Shown: in pieces, positions 46,216 through 58,060 of the stretch
Position numbering within the stretch: the stretch's first letter is position 1
Layout of the letters: each line of letters begins with the position of its first letter
From: Sipunculus nudus
Lineage: Eukaryota; Annelida; Sipuncula; Golfingiida; Sipunculidae
DNA length: 64,000 bases
Direction: 5' to 3'
Assembly: GCA_026874595.1 (NCBI GenBank)
Contig: CM049322.1
Coordinates: forward strand, 44,948,840-45,012,839
Notes under the pieces: model-generated
The model's database searches: none
Seen by the model: only the letters and a program-made list of their open reading frames with translations
What the model was told of the DNA's origin: nothing
Program-made: the position numbers and the translations under genes

Positions 46216-46694
46216 TTGAACACGGTACTTATATGTTGGTGTCTACTTGCAAATCAAGCTTTCCTGCCCTAATGCATGTGTTCATGATAATACACTTAAT
46301 TATGAACTACAGGGCATAAACTGCTGAAATTTTGATATTATGTAGATAATCATATGAACACTGTTTGTACATGTCTGTGCTTTACTGTCACTTCCACAGA
46401 CTACAGGATATCCTTCATTATTCGCAGAACGGTTTTACTCCCCATTCTGAGTGAGGTAAATGTCAGGCCTTCCAACAAGGGAATTTCAAATTCTTATATG
46501 TTGATCATATAGATCTAAAATATAAAAAATAATCATTAAACATTGGACCCCTTGTATCAGCGAACCCAGATTAAACAATAGCAAAGGCAGGGCACTCTTA
46601 GTCTTAATTGTCACGTGTGCAAAATAATGAAATTGCATGATTTTGTTTGATAAGAGTGTATTTTGCAAGCAATTCTTTCTATTCGAATAAATGT

Positions 46695-47443
46695 TTATTT
46701 ACGCCTGGAGTCTCCAGTATGGGCGAGTACAGGTGATGTTTGTGCTGAGATTGAGTAACTCTGAGTTCCTTGATAAAAGGAAGCCCCAGTTGCAGAACGA
46801 CTTATGAAGGGAGCTTCCACCATAGCAGCGTCAAGGTTTACATTCCTCACCAAAGATGGGTGGAGCAAATCCTGACTTTGCCTTAGTGTGGGTAGGTGGT
46901 AATTTACAGGCAGCTCTGTTGACGAACAGTCTACAAAGAAAGAGTCAGGCATCCGCGAAGGGAAATCATTTCCCTTTTCGAAGTTCCCATCTTCATCAGC
47001 CTCATCAGAAGAAATATCCTTGGGTGCATCCCCATCATAGACAAGACATCGTTGATTGCCTGCATCACAGAAATCCTTACCATATTTTCTACCTTGACTT
47101 GTCGTCCATATTTGGCCTGGCGAAAAGCTTTCTTCTGCATTGACACTTACAAGTGAAGATTCCACATTATATTGATGCGATTGGTGTATAAAAGGTATGG
47201 ACGGTATGTAATCCGAATCAATCGAACCCGGTCGTTCTTGTTCAGTAGATCGTCTTTTGTGCATTATGCTAAAGTTGGCCATGCCATACAGCGGATTCAA
47301 AATGGCCCCCGATCCTCCTTTATCCCTCTTGAAGGAGTCCCAGGATTCGTAGTCTGCTCGTGTCGCCTGTTCTAATGCTCGGTGGCGTTTCTTTTTTTCC
47401 TTATTGACAACTGCGTACACGTGCTCGTTGGCAGATTTACTTA
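46695..47443 (-). CDS. Gene B exon 10: tyrosine-containing cytoplasmic tail and stop
   Basis: The tail starts VSKSANEHVYAVVN and continues with RALEQATRADYESWDSF and GAILNPLYGMANF. It carries SDYIPSIPFIHQS and ends QTSPVLAHTGDSRRK. The blocks shared with gene A are interrupted by more divergent Ser/Asp-rich stretches, the pattern expected of short functional motifs in a disordered tail. An AATAAA overlaps the stop codon (about 46692-46697), which would allow a very short 3' UTR; that is speculative. Confidence 0.82.
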
Positions 47444-50400
47444 CTGAAGTAGACAGAATTTAACATAAATAAACATACATACAGCTACACACAAATATTA
47501 TCTACCATGATACGTAACAATTTCCTTGCCTTGGAAGGTTACGATATATTTTATCAAATGTAAAGGACTGAGAAAATAGATTAAGTTCACATGATATTTG
47601 AAACAGATTGGACAGTGGTGAAGTGGAAAAAATGGAACGCTAAGTTCGTTTTGAAGGATATACCAATATGCTTTTACAGCAATGAAAATAAATAAAAGAA
47701 ACAAAATCAATATGGGAGGTTTTCCTTATAATGACATATATAAATGACTGAATTCTGAGTGGAGACTATGAGTATTATTTCGTTGCATCTGAGAAGAAAT
47801 GAAATATGTCTTAAGAAGAACGTTCAGTGTTTGGGTCTTTTTTCTCTCTTCTTTATGTGAACGAGAGAGTATTACATTTGTTGTTATTAAGTGTATTACC
47901 CGATGCATATCTTCCACGTTCGGCATTTTCATGTGGCCGATAATGTGTATTTTCTTGATGTTTGTTACTCGGGAAAAACGATGTGGAAATCATATCTCTG
48001 CAGAATGAGCTGGAGCCATCTAAATGTGAAACATCAACCCTGAGTCTATTCAAATATGAATCATACTTACTGCCTTACTTCCTTTCACAGGCTTCATAGG
48101 AAGTCTTATAAGTATCATGGTTTTCCAAACAAAGTCAACCATGTTCGAATTCACGAAGAAGATATTATATATGTAATAAAAAACTAGGATTTTGCATATA
48201 TTTCCACATGTATTAAACGTAAATATTTACCCGAAGACATTGAATGTTTTCTTTTGGAGCGTAAAGTTAAAATCTTTTCCTTTGCTTTTCTGAAAATGTT
48301 GCCTTCATTTGTGAAAGGGTTTGCTGACTGTCGTCTTGCCCTGGCTGGTTTATTATCACGTAAATGCTTTTGATTTGCCTGCCCCTTTCTGCCCCTTTTT
48401 AACTCCATATAATCAATGGTTTTGTCATCTGCAGTCCTGGTACTGGTGGCAGTAACTGTGCTGTCATGCATTAGGTTTAACGGGGCTGAGTAGATGTCTG
48501 ACATAGGAATTATTTCCGGACTGTCTTTAGAATTACCTACCAAATGATGAGTGCTGGATTTCAACCTAAATGACCTGATAAAAAAAAGCACACAGTCAAT
48601 GTTGCCATACAAAAAAAAGATAGAGCCATTACTTTTTCATTTGCCGGGAACAGCGTACCTTTAATAGTCATCTTAATATGTGCATGTTATAAGGCTATGC
48701 TTTTGTGAAAACGCCATACGTTTGATGAATCGTTTATAAAAAATAATGAGGCTATCAATTAACTTCATCAAACATTGAAATAAATGATAACACCTGTCTT
48801 CTCTATTAAACATCACGTACGTTTTTCTTGGTTTGATATTCAGCAGCCCTTTTATAAATAGCGAGCAGCTCGCCAATAGAAGCACCGCTAGGATGACTGT
48901 CGATATCTTGAAAGGGTAAATATTTCCTTGAAAAAAGCGCATTGTTTATATGTACACTGATTATATAAATTTGAATGGATGATTTAATTGTGGCTCACAA
49001 AATCGTTTCAAAATAGGATTTGTAATATGTTGCACGGTTCGTTAATATCAGATGTATCCCTGGTTTATGAAAACTTTTACATCTATGATTAAATTGCCAT
49101 GAACTTTATTAAATTATTTACCGTTGTTAGCTTGAATCATGTTATGATCAGTATCCTGTGTTGTTCCTTTTAACAAACTGCTATCTGCATAATGTAAATA
49201 ACACAACACATTTATTAGCATTTTCTTTTATGTTTCATAATATGATCCATAATTGTAACCAGTAAATGAAGCATATTCATATTCGGAAAATCTTCTCTAA
49301 AACTAAGGTTTAGTCTTCAATAGGCCATACCTTTTGGTAGCAGGCCAAATGTCACAATTTTTCATAATTCTAAAAGCTAAATTTACATCGAGAGCTCCTG
49401 GAGAAATTTCATTTTTGATATAACATAGAAACATTGCTGCCAAATCCAAACGATTTAATCACCTATTATGTTATACTTTTAATGACTTGGGAATTCCTTT
49501 CATTAATAAGAAAACCAAACAAGTTATTCTTATTGGGTCAGAATTGCACTATATCAGATTAAAAACCTGACAAAATCTTACAAAATCTGATATTTCATTA
49601 TTTTTCCTTTTGTTTAAATGTCTAACGTCTTACATCGCATCCATAATGGACTGACCTCGAAAGTTCTGTGTATTCTGACCTTATCTCATGCATATATTGA
49701 CTTACACCAATAAGTAAAAAAAAGCCGTTATAACGACACAGGGCATTATTTTTTTTTATTTCATGATATAATCGGAATAATATGTAACAGAAGCCATATA
49801 TATATATATATATATGTTCCTTTCAGTTGTCTCCATAGTATATTGTTCACTCTTAGCAAGTGAGCTTCAAGGCCAAATGTTCAGTTTTCTCACCTTTTAT
49901 ACAAATAACACCAGCAGTGTTGTTACAATGTCGCGCCTGCCAGCGGATACCTTCATCAGTCTGAGCAATAACAACACATTCCTCATTCCGCATTGCAAAA
50001 TTCTTGTCCCAGAAGGTGTACCGGTTCTCTTCTGGAAGACATGTCAGTGATATTTTGTTAATTCGTGGTTCAATGGTAAAGTCATGATTTAATGTTAAGT
50101 TATAAAATATAAAGAACATATCTAGTTTATCACTCAGATCACGGCCCGACTTAAGCAAGTGTCCTTAATAAGACCGAATTTCAAAACAAATGCGAGCACA
50201 AGTACATAAAGTGTAATAGACGACAAGCCTTAGACTAATACATGATAGACCGTAATAGCGTAGATAACACATTTTCTTACCAATTTTTGTATTATTGGAT
50301 CCAACCTGCCGAAGACCAAGCCACATTTGTGGTAGTTGCTGATTTCTTTTCTTCAATTTTTTGAAAACTTCTTGGATATTAGGTCTCACTGCCAACTGAC

Positions 50401-52009
50401 CTCCCCACATTTTACATGCGGCCTTTGCTGTCCACCAGTTCGCCTTTGTTTCGTGAACTGAGAGTGTCTCGTTTGGTGTTATGATCCAATTATCATAAGG
50501 TATACCGGGAGGACAACATGATTTTACTGAGAAAGCGAAGTTGCAGTAAAAAATACATTGTAATGTTTACACGGTTTACATTTACTTGCATCAAAGTTTT
50601 CTCAAAATAACAGACCTGGAATCATTCTTACAATGAAAAGGTAACATAACCGTTATCCTTAAGTGCATATGGATTTATGTTTAGTGTTACAATAATATAG
50701 AAATCGACACATTACAGAATTGTACACAAGACTTACATTCATGGGAACAAAGGTATCCTGACATTATTTCACACGATAGAAGTTCAATGTCCCCGTCATG
50801 TGACAGCCTGCCACATGTTTTACCTGACTCTTCTTTTCGTGATTTGTAGTTACCTAAATGTGTTAAATAATTGTTATAATTGATTTCCGCTCCTTATTTA
50901 TAATCAATGCTATGTAATCAGATTAAAATACTCAAATATGAATCATGTGAAGGCAAAGAATCATAATATAAATCAAAATTGATATTAAAAGTATTATTTA
51001 CTTAAGTTTTCCCCATCAAGCCATTTCGGTGTTGGGAAATACTTAATTCTCCACGAAAGCCACACGTTTGATAAATTATGTCTTCTCATTGCACGTTCGA
51101 GTCGGACAAGCTGCGATGGCTTATACCCTTCAGGCAACGTCCATTTATTTAAGTAATTTCTGTTGCACAAAGACACAGCAGCATCCTTCGTGACTTCACT
51201 TCCTTTTGGTGGGACAAATTCTAAAGAATCTGAAACCAAGTCTGGGCATATGAATCCTCATAATTTAACACTGAATATGCATCGACTGGAATTGTTTTCA
51301 TATATTTATGTTAATTTTCTAATCACATATTCGATGCTCTTAACAACTATAAAGCGATAATATAAACATATATATCCTAAAATATGTGCTATATATACAA
51401 TCTAACCATTTAATATCATGAAACATTGTCATATAATCTCGTTTAATATCAAGCTTGAAATATATGGAAGTGATGCTAGTTCGCAGTTAATACCGATCAA
51501 GCCTTTTAAACGATCAGATTTCCCTCCTGTTTTCGAAAGGCCAAGTCCAAGCAGGTCACCCACCGTCAATCAACTTAAGAAATTGTTAACACATAACGGT
51601 AATCAAGAGCGTACTGTCTCTCTTCTCCTGGCATGATTTATGTTATCACAAGTACCCTAACATAAGTGATGATTGCGTGCGCATTAATGTAATTTGATAT
51701 GCTGTTATGTTTATTGTGTAACACAAATATTCATAAATGTTTCTGCTTCTTCTTAATTATTGATTTATTTAATAACATTTAAGATATAAAGCTTTCTCTC
51801 TGACTAACAAAGAATATCGATGTTAAGGCCCCCATAATATCACATCCCAATTATTACCATAATTTAAACATATTTGGGCGACATGATAATAAACGGGCTT
51901 GATTGTATATAACCATCCATGCAATTATAGATGAACAATGGATCTCATTAAAATACTTACTTGTAAATGTCGAAAGGCAGGAAAGGCATACCAATGGGAT
52001 GACATTCAT
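46695..52009 (-). CDS. Gene B: two-CTLD type I transmembrane receptor, intact 10-exon model
   Basis: Paralogue of gene A, about 719 aa. Coding exons are 51961-52009, 51002-51229, 50737-50853, 50281-50526, 49894-50031, 49122-49184, 48821-48926, 48231-48574, 47900-48019 and 46695-47443 (2,160 nt, no internal stop, all GT-AG, phases as in gene A). Layout: leader 1-16, CTLD1 17-131, CTLD2 132-259, stalk 260-280, transmembrane helix about 286-305, juxtamembrane to 430, linker to 470, tail 471-719. It has one stalk exon where A has two. The tail keeps YAVV, DYESW and YGMA but has Ser515 in place of the second YxxPhi tyrosine of A. The Penelope-type remnant at 45.2 kb lies downstream of the gene. 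Confidence 0.85.
47900..48574 (-). CDS. Gene B exons 8-9: basic juxtamembrane and linker exons
   Basis: Exon 48231-48574 (344 nt) opens SFRLKSSTHHLVGN, has SDIYS, then the basic region with RQSANPFTNEGNIFRKAK and RSKRKHS. Exon 47900-48019 encodes the linker DGSSSFCRDMIS... with NKHQENT. Both splice sites of each exon are intact. The first 22 codons present here are missing from gene A. Confidence 0.78.
48821..49184 (-). CDS. Gene B exons 6-7: stalk and transmembrane segment
   Basis: Exon 49122-49184 (21 codons, SSLLKGTTQDTDHNMIQANN) is the membrane-proximal stalk. Exon 48821-48926 is the transmembrane helix (YPFKISTVILAVLLLASCSL) followed by a basic stop-transfer segment. Intron phases 1 and 2 match gene A. 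Confidence 0.8.
49894..50526 (-). CDS. Gene B exons 4-5: second CTLD
   Basis: Exon 50281-50526 starts LKSCCPPGIPYDNW and contains NWWTAKAACKMWGGQLAV and MWLGLRQV. Exon 49894-50031 contains FWDKN, EECVVIAQTDEG, WQARHCNNT and VICIK. This is a well-formed CTLD apart from the missing EPN/QPD and WND motifs. The exon starts with an extra Cys-Cys pair near the domain N terminus, as in long-form CTLDs. Confidence 0.82.
50737..51229 (-). CDS. Gene B exons 2-3: first CTLD
   Basis: Exon 51002-51229 (SLEFVPPKGSE, SLCNRN, VWLSW, WLDGENL) and exon 50737-50853 (TCGRL, ELLSC, GYLCSHE) give the same two-exon degenerate CTLD as gene A. The second exon is the same length in both genes and the first differs by one codon. 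As in A, no calcium or sugar motif is seen. Confidence 0.75.
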
Positions 52010-52750
52010 AATGTTTTCTGTACGGTCAACAGGTTACCGAAGTGTACCCAAGTTAATCTAGTAAACGACTGAAGCGGAATAACCGCAATAAATATTCTCT
52101 GAATATCATCATGATAACGTTTGACTAAAATACTTGTATTATATTGGTATCACTCGTTAGTTTCATATAGCTGTCTGATGTGATATTATGCTTAAGCGGG
52201 CAAAGCAAGTTAGTTAGACGTAATATGTTCTGTTATAGGTTCTGAATTACAGATTTTGTCACATTTCATGCTGGAATTTTTAACCATTTCAGAATTAAAA
52301 TTATTTAGAAATGCACTTCTGACTTGATCGTGTCAGAGATCGTAATTAGGATATACGCATCAATCCGCAAGTCTTACCCTCAAATATTAAGAAAATACCG
52401 TCGCAACTGTGTAATCTCATTTGCTGGTTCCTGATGATACTTGATGTGGTGTGCTATGTTTCGAACATAATAAAGAAAAAAAGCCGTCTGCAGCACAAAT
52501 ATAATGTTAGACGACTCTACGGAAGTTTTCCTGGTCCAATTATTAGCCATTAAGTATATTATTATAAGGTTTGATCATATATAGTTATATCATGATCCGA
52601 ATTGGGTTCCCTGATAATTATTGTTATTTGGACTAAAAATATACTGTTAAGACAATGTCAAATAGACTTTCGCCCTAATAAATTTAACTGTGTAATTAAC
52701 AAATATACCGTCCGTGGCGATTTCAGGGAAGAGGAAGGTGATTATTTTTC
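52010..52750 (-). promoter_or_regulatory. Conserved upstream region of gene B
   Basis: Counterpart of 36,748-37,400. Contains ttatgcttaagcgggcaaag and ttgctggttcctgatgatac. No ORF of note. Confidence 0.4.
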
Positions 52751-53329
52751 AGCGATATATCATTCAAGAAGGTTAAGCCAGCATTCCCGTTACTTTCCCA
52801 GGATGTGTAGTTTTTATAAATATTCTGAAAACTTATCATGTAAACTGTTATTTCAGAGTCAATCATATACATTATGCATCTGGCTTTGTTTTTAAAATGG
52901 TTGCGTTTCCCGGAATCATCAAACCACAGCTTTCCTGGTTAATGCTCCTCAAGACAGTTAAGATTATGTCTATGTTCATCTAACTAACAATTACATAAAT
53001 TTAGACAACGTATAATATATCCTTATTTATTTCCAACAAAATGATAAAATTTAACAGAGTAGGACAAGAAAAAGCATTCGAATGTAACTGATCAAATCAG
53101 TTTAAAATTGGTAATGTATTTCTAATTTTTTGTTATCATAATACATCAGGTAATATGTAGTAAAACAGTTAAACACATTAAAGATCAATATGGTTCGCCC
53201 TCTTGAGAAGATATTTATCAAAGAGGAGTGTTTCTTAAATATTTAATGTTTTCCGATGTATGTGCTGATCGCTGTAGACTATTAATTACATCTATTTCAT
53301 ATACAGAGGAAATACGTACAACATTCATG

Positions 53330-53530
53330 CAAATAAGACGACAAGTAAATGACAAGTACAAATGAATGTGACAAGCATGCATGATCGTTATTATCCTGCT
53401 ATTATGCAATAAGCATGAATGTATGCGATGAACATGCACATATATGTCAAGCATACACGTATATGACAAAATAAAATGTATGTGACAAGCATGTACGTTT
53501 GTAAAAGCATGCATGTATGCAAGTGACATA
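53330..53530 (+). repeat. Degenerate gcatgcatgtatg minisatellite (left copy)
   Basis: Units of about 20-30 bp contain tgacaagcatgcatgtatg. The paralogous block at 62,090-62,275 has the same array. Confidence 0.6.
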
Positions 53531-53891
53531 TCTCACAGCTTGAAATAAAGACATTAATTATTAGTTAAATGGGACATAAATAATGCTTTCTGATGAGAAA
53601 ACATAAAAATTCGTTTAGGTATGAGATAAAAAATAATCAAAACTACCGGAGAGCAGAAATGAGGATGAAAAACATATACATAGTATGTCATACAAGCAAT
53701 ATATTTTATTGTATTTTACCTTCATATACTAAAGGTTGAAGTTGGATTAGATAAATATATAACAGCATCTCTTTCGTCAAGCTTTTGGTAATTAATATGC
53801 ATTATTTTTTTATTATTTTTTTCAGAGTCAGGCACAGGGGGTTGATTCGATGAAATTTTATGTGAGTATGTGTGTGAGTGTGTGTATGAAT

Positions 53892-53960
53892 TTCGCTGTG
53901 AGTCCGATCATCGGAGAATTAGGCGCTATATAAATACTATATATTATTATTATTAATAAA
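53892..53960 (+). mobile_element. SINE-type 3' tail
   Basis: The motif GGCGCTATATAAATAC followed by (ATT)n at 53931-53955 is the widespread 3' end of invertebrate SINEs and their partner LINEs. The 5' head is not recognisable. The paralogous right-hand block near 62.4-62.6 kb lacks it. Confidence 0.5.
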
Positions 53961-54913
53961 ACTCGCCTAGCAACCACCTGGGTATAGTGACTACCTTGAA
54001 AAAATGACCACTTTATCAAATAATAATCCGTTATTTCAAGGTTTCCTTTTATATATTTTATCCTTAAAAAAAACAAAGGATCCACATGCAAGTTCTGAAA
54101 CTTATATTTATAAGCTTAATCATATTTAATTGTTACAATTCCATGCAATATATTATACCTCTAGGAAATCCGTAAAAGCAAGCAACCTAACAGAACTCGG
54201 TTAAATAGCAATTGGTGCTGTTGTATGCATCATATTTATCTAATCTACCAAAGTTAGTGTAGACAAAATATAATTCTCTGTTTGCTACTCATAAATAAAC
54301 TCGAAGGTTCTGCTTTCTGTACACAAGAACGGGAATCAAACTACTAGTAGTGTCTATTTAAACTGAATTCCCCTCTGTGTTAACAATCTGTGCATTTGAA
54401 TACAGCTATTGGGATGAAATAAGTCAGATTGCATTTAACCGTTTTTTAAGCTCAGTGATTAGGCTATTAAAAACGGTTGGTAAAAATTAAGGTTTCAAAT
54501 TTGAATGAAACCATATATATTTTTTATAATTTTTACTTCAGCAAATATCCAGATAGACCCGAGCCGAATTATCTCTCATAATTCGGACGGACGTTATAAA
54601 TAAGCGAAAATTTCTCAATAAACGATAGTGATTTGCATTAAATTTCAGTTAGCAAAGTTAAATTTGACGCTGTATGTAAACAAACGAAATAGTGATTTTG
54701 CGAAGCAAAGTGAAGGGACCCGTGACAGTTATTTACAGTCACATATTAAAACATTGATATATTGAAAAATTAAAAAGTGTTTATGAGTCAACATTTGTGA
54801 AATTTCTTTCCCATATTCCAACGTGTGCCAATTATAAATATGATTTCAATTGATCACATAACATGAATGTTATACATCCAGGTGATCGTGCTTTACCATA
54901 TGGGAGCGTTTTA

Positions 54914-54915
<2 letters not shown>

Positions 54916-54960
<45 letters not shown>

Positions 54961-54971
54961 ATATATATATA
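54916..54971. repeat. (TA)n microsatellite
   Basis: TA tract with one GATA interruption, next to the solo CTLD relic. Confidence 0.95.
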
Positions 54972-55084
54972 TTCGAATCTTCTGCATAATTAAGAAAAAT
55001 TATAATAATTTCTGGCTATCCAATTCTCTGACAAAGGTCGCGTTTATCTGGCAAAATTCATAAACTTTGTCACTTTTTACAAAA

Positions 55085-55145
55085 CTGACATACATACAAC
55101 TCCAACAGAATAGTTACAATGTCGGGCCTGCCAGCAAGTATTAAA
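55085..55145 (-). pseudogene. Solo CTLD2 C-terminal exon relic
   Basis: The stretch containing ttacaatgtcgggcctgcca matches the middle of the CTLD2 C-half exon of genes B and C (around 49925 and 58090). Only about 60 bp are recognisable. It lies in a block also seen next to relic G, and the right-hand duplicate (63.3 kb) lacks it. Confidence 0.5.
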
Positions 55146-55499
55146 AGAGATATTCTTAAGATATCTTAAATTTGTATTTCTTCTGCGAAACGCATTTTAT
55201 CCCGTACCTTATGCTCCCAAGGTGATAATATGAGTAACATTTAAAAGGTATGACAACTAAGCGAATAGAGGGTTTTTTTTTTATAGGAAACATAATTAAA
55301 ATATCAGTTTGACAAAAATATGAAGGACAAGCTCCCCTAACTTCAGTGAGAGTTTTTTTAGGATTAAGATCGCTAGAAATTTACATCCAATCTCAGGAAA
55401 CGCAGTTATCTTTAATCATAAAATAACCTAAAATTTTGTCATATTTCGCTGGCACAGTAGCCTTTAACATGTGTTGACAAAGATATGGATAGTGGGAAT

Positions 55500-57960
55500 T
55501 TAGTCTGACATATGTCTGAGCTGTTGTTTGACTTGTAATACATGTTTGGTGCCTTATTGTGATGTAATTTATTTGATGTGACTTTTTTGTTTACTATGAG
55601 CACATTCACGACAGTTGAACAAAAATACCGATTTAAATATGTGTCTTATTACATCGCCGTCAACAAAAAATATCAAATTTTACCCACTGTACCAGGAAAT
55701 ATGCGCATGCTATGAAGATAAAGTGGACATTTCCTGGTATTGCAGTCGTGTTGTAAATTCTGACTCGGTAACTTGTCGATGTTAATATATACTGTTTCGT
55801 TATACATAAGAATGTGATAACGTATAATCTATATGTAATTATATAATACGAAGAAAGAAATAAATATCACAAAACATTTGTTAACATTTTTTTTATAAAT
55901 TAAGCATATTTATGTTTGGAAAATCATCTTTAAAACTAAGGTTTATTTTTAAGAATAAACCATACCTTCCGGTAGCAGGCCAAGTGTCACAAAATTTATA
56001 ATTTTAAAAGCTAAATTCACATCTAGACAGCTCCAGGAGAAATCTCATTTTTTATTTTAACATTGAGTCAATGTGGACAAATCCTATGAACATCGTAATA
56101 GAAACACGATTTAATCACCTATTTTTGTAATACTTTCAATGACTTTTTAATTTTTTTATTAATCAGAAAACCTTACCAAAGAACACGATCCAAATCTTAC
56201 AAAATTTCATTATTATATATTTTGAATGTTTAACGTCTTACATTGCATTCTTAATGGACTGACCTCGAATTTCATGTGTATTCTCATCTTATTTCATGCA
56301 TATAATGGCTTAAAAAACAAATATTTAATAAAAGCAGTTAAAATGACACAGCGCCTTATTTTTTTTTGTTTCGCGACACATTCGGAATAATATGTAACAT
56401 GAGGGTCATATATATTTATGTTCCTGTCATTGTCTGTATTTAACCAGGTACTATCCATAATCGTTAAAACTTTTGTTACACATATCCCAAAGTCTACTAT
56501 TTGATATTGTATTGTACTTGGTCTATACTCCCGTACCTGGTATTGTTGGATATGATCTATAATCTTTTACATGGTAGTATCAAATTATAGGTTACTTGGA
56601 GTAAGACCAAAATGTTCATTGCTTTATGATAAGCACGTTTAATCATCCAGGGAACGCTTAAATATGGATTCATTTATAATTCGTATTGTTTTATCATGCT
56701 AGGAAGTATCCAAATGATAATTGCATAATATTTTAATACCGTAATAATATTTAAACTGTAATGTCTATTGAGTCATCTAAGTCCTTTTTAATTATGATCC
56801 GCGTACCAAGATGTATGTCATTATGCATATAGATAACACGTTTTGTTTCTTATGAAAGTGTTGTAACCTGTTCCTAACTGCTTCATAATCCGAAAATAAC
56901 GTACATGGTCAATGTCCATTATTTGGTATGGTTGTACATGACTTATAATCTATTACATTTGGATACGGTAGTTTTCCACACGGTTGAGTAAATGTTAGTA
57001 TTGTGCATGCCCCAAGGTATGTTACATAATATACATAATTATATTAGGAATCAGATCACTCCATACACTGGGTATCCATATTAATGCGTTTCTTCAAACA
57101 TTAATACGTCCTTCTCATAAGGCAATGAACTTTTTGGTCTTATGCACAGCCCGAAATTGACTTGCATGCTTGTTGCCTTTCTTTGACTGAATATTTGTGA
57201 TATATTTTATTTAATGTTTCCTTTTGTTTGATTATGAGCACATGACCGACAATGTATATCTTAACATGGATATTGCATTAAATATGTATCTTATAACATT
57301 CCATTAACAAAAACAGAAAATAAAATCCACTGTACCAGGATGAATGCTCGTGCTATGGGGACATGGGGGGGGGGGGGGGGACATTATGGGGACATTAATA
57401 AACATTTTCTTTTATGTTCCATAATATCATCCCTAATTGTAACCAGTGTCTAAAGCATATTCCTTTTTTGAAAATCATCTTTAAAACTAAGGCATAGTCT
57501 TAAATAAGCCATACCTTCTGGTAGCATGCCAAATGTCACAATTTTTAGAACTATAAAAGCTAAATTCACGTTTAAGAAACTAGGTTTAATCACCTATTTT
57601 CTTTTACTTTGATGATTTTTTAATTCCTTTTAATAGTCAGAAAACGAAAATTATTCTTACTGGGTCAAAATCTTCCATAATCTGATATTTCATTATTATT
57701 CCTTTTTTTAAAATGTCTAACGTCTTTCATCGTATCCGTAATGGACTGACCTCGAAATTTCTGTGTAGTCTCATCTTAATTCATGCATAAAATGGCTTAA
57801 AATAATAAGTGAAAAAAACAGTTAAAATGACATTATTGTTTTAATTTCATGGCACAATGGGAATAAATGAAACAGAAGCCAGTGGATCATATATATTTAT
57901 GTTCCTGTCACTTGTCTCTACTCGCATATAATGAAATTCAGAACGCTTAAATGTTGAAAA
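55500..57960 (+). repeat. Two truncated flank units between genes B and C
   Basis: At about 55,550-56,450 and again at 57,120-57,960, sequence of a receptor 3' flank (tacccactgtaccagga) runs directly into the intron between the stalk and CTLD2 exons (ttaaaactaaggt, then accttccggtagcaggcc). Each is missing tail, linker, juxtamembrane, transmembrane and stalk exons. A G-run sits at the second join (57366-57380). Confidence 0.65.
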
Positions 57961-58060
57961 TGCCTCTAAAGATGATAGAATATCACGTAAACATTAGACC
58001 ACAAAATATATTTCACTCTTAGCAGGTGAGCTTCAAGGGCCTAATGTTCAGTCTTCTCAC

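Larger units (their letters stand above)
49850..55750 (+). repeat. Segmental duplication, left copy (partner 58,010-63,770)
   Basis: Gene B CTLD exons and about 3.7 kb upstream match gene C and its upstream DNA at a nearly constant offset of about 8.1-8.2 kb. The left copy has an extra (TA)n plus CTLD relic segment at 54,917-55,210 and a SINE-tail segment near 53.9 kb. Confidence 0.8.
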
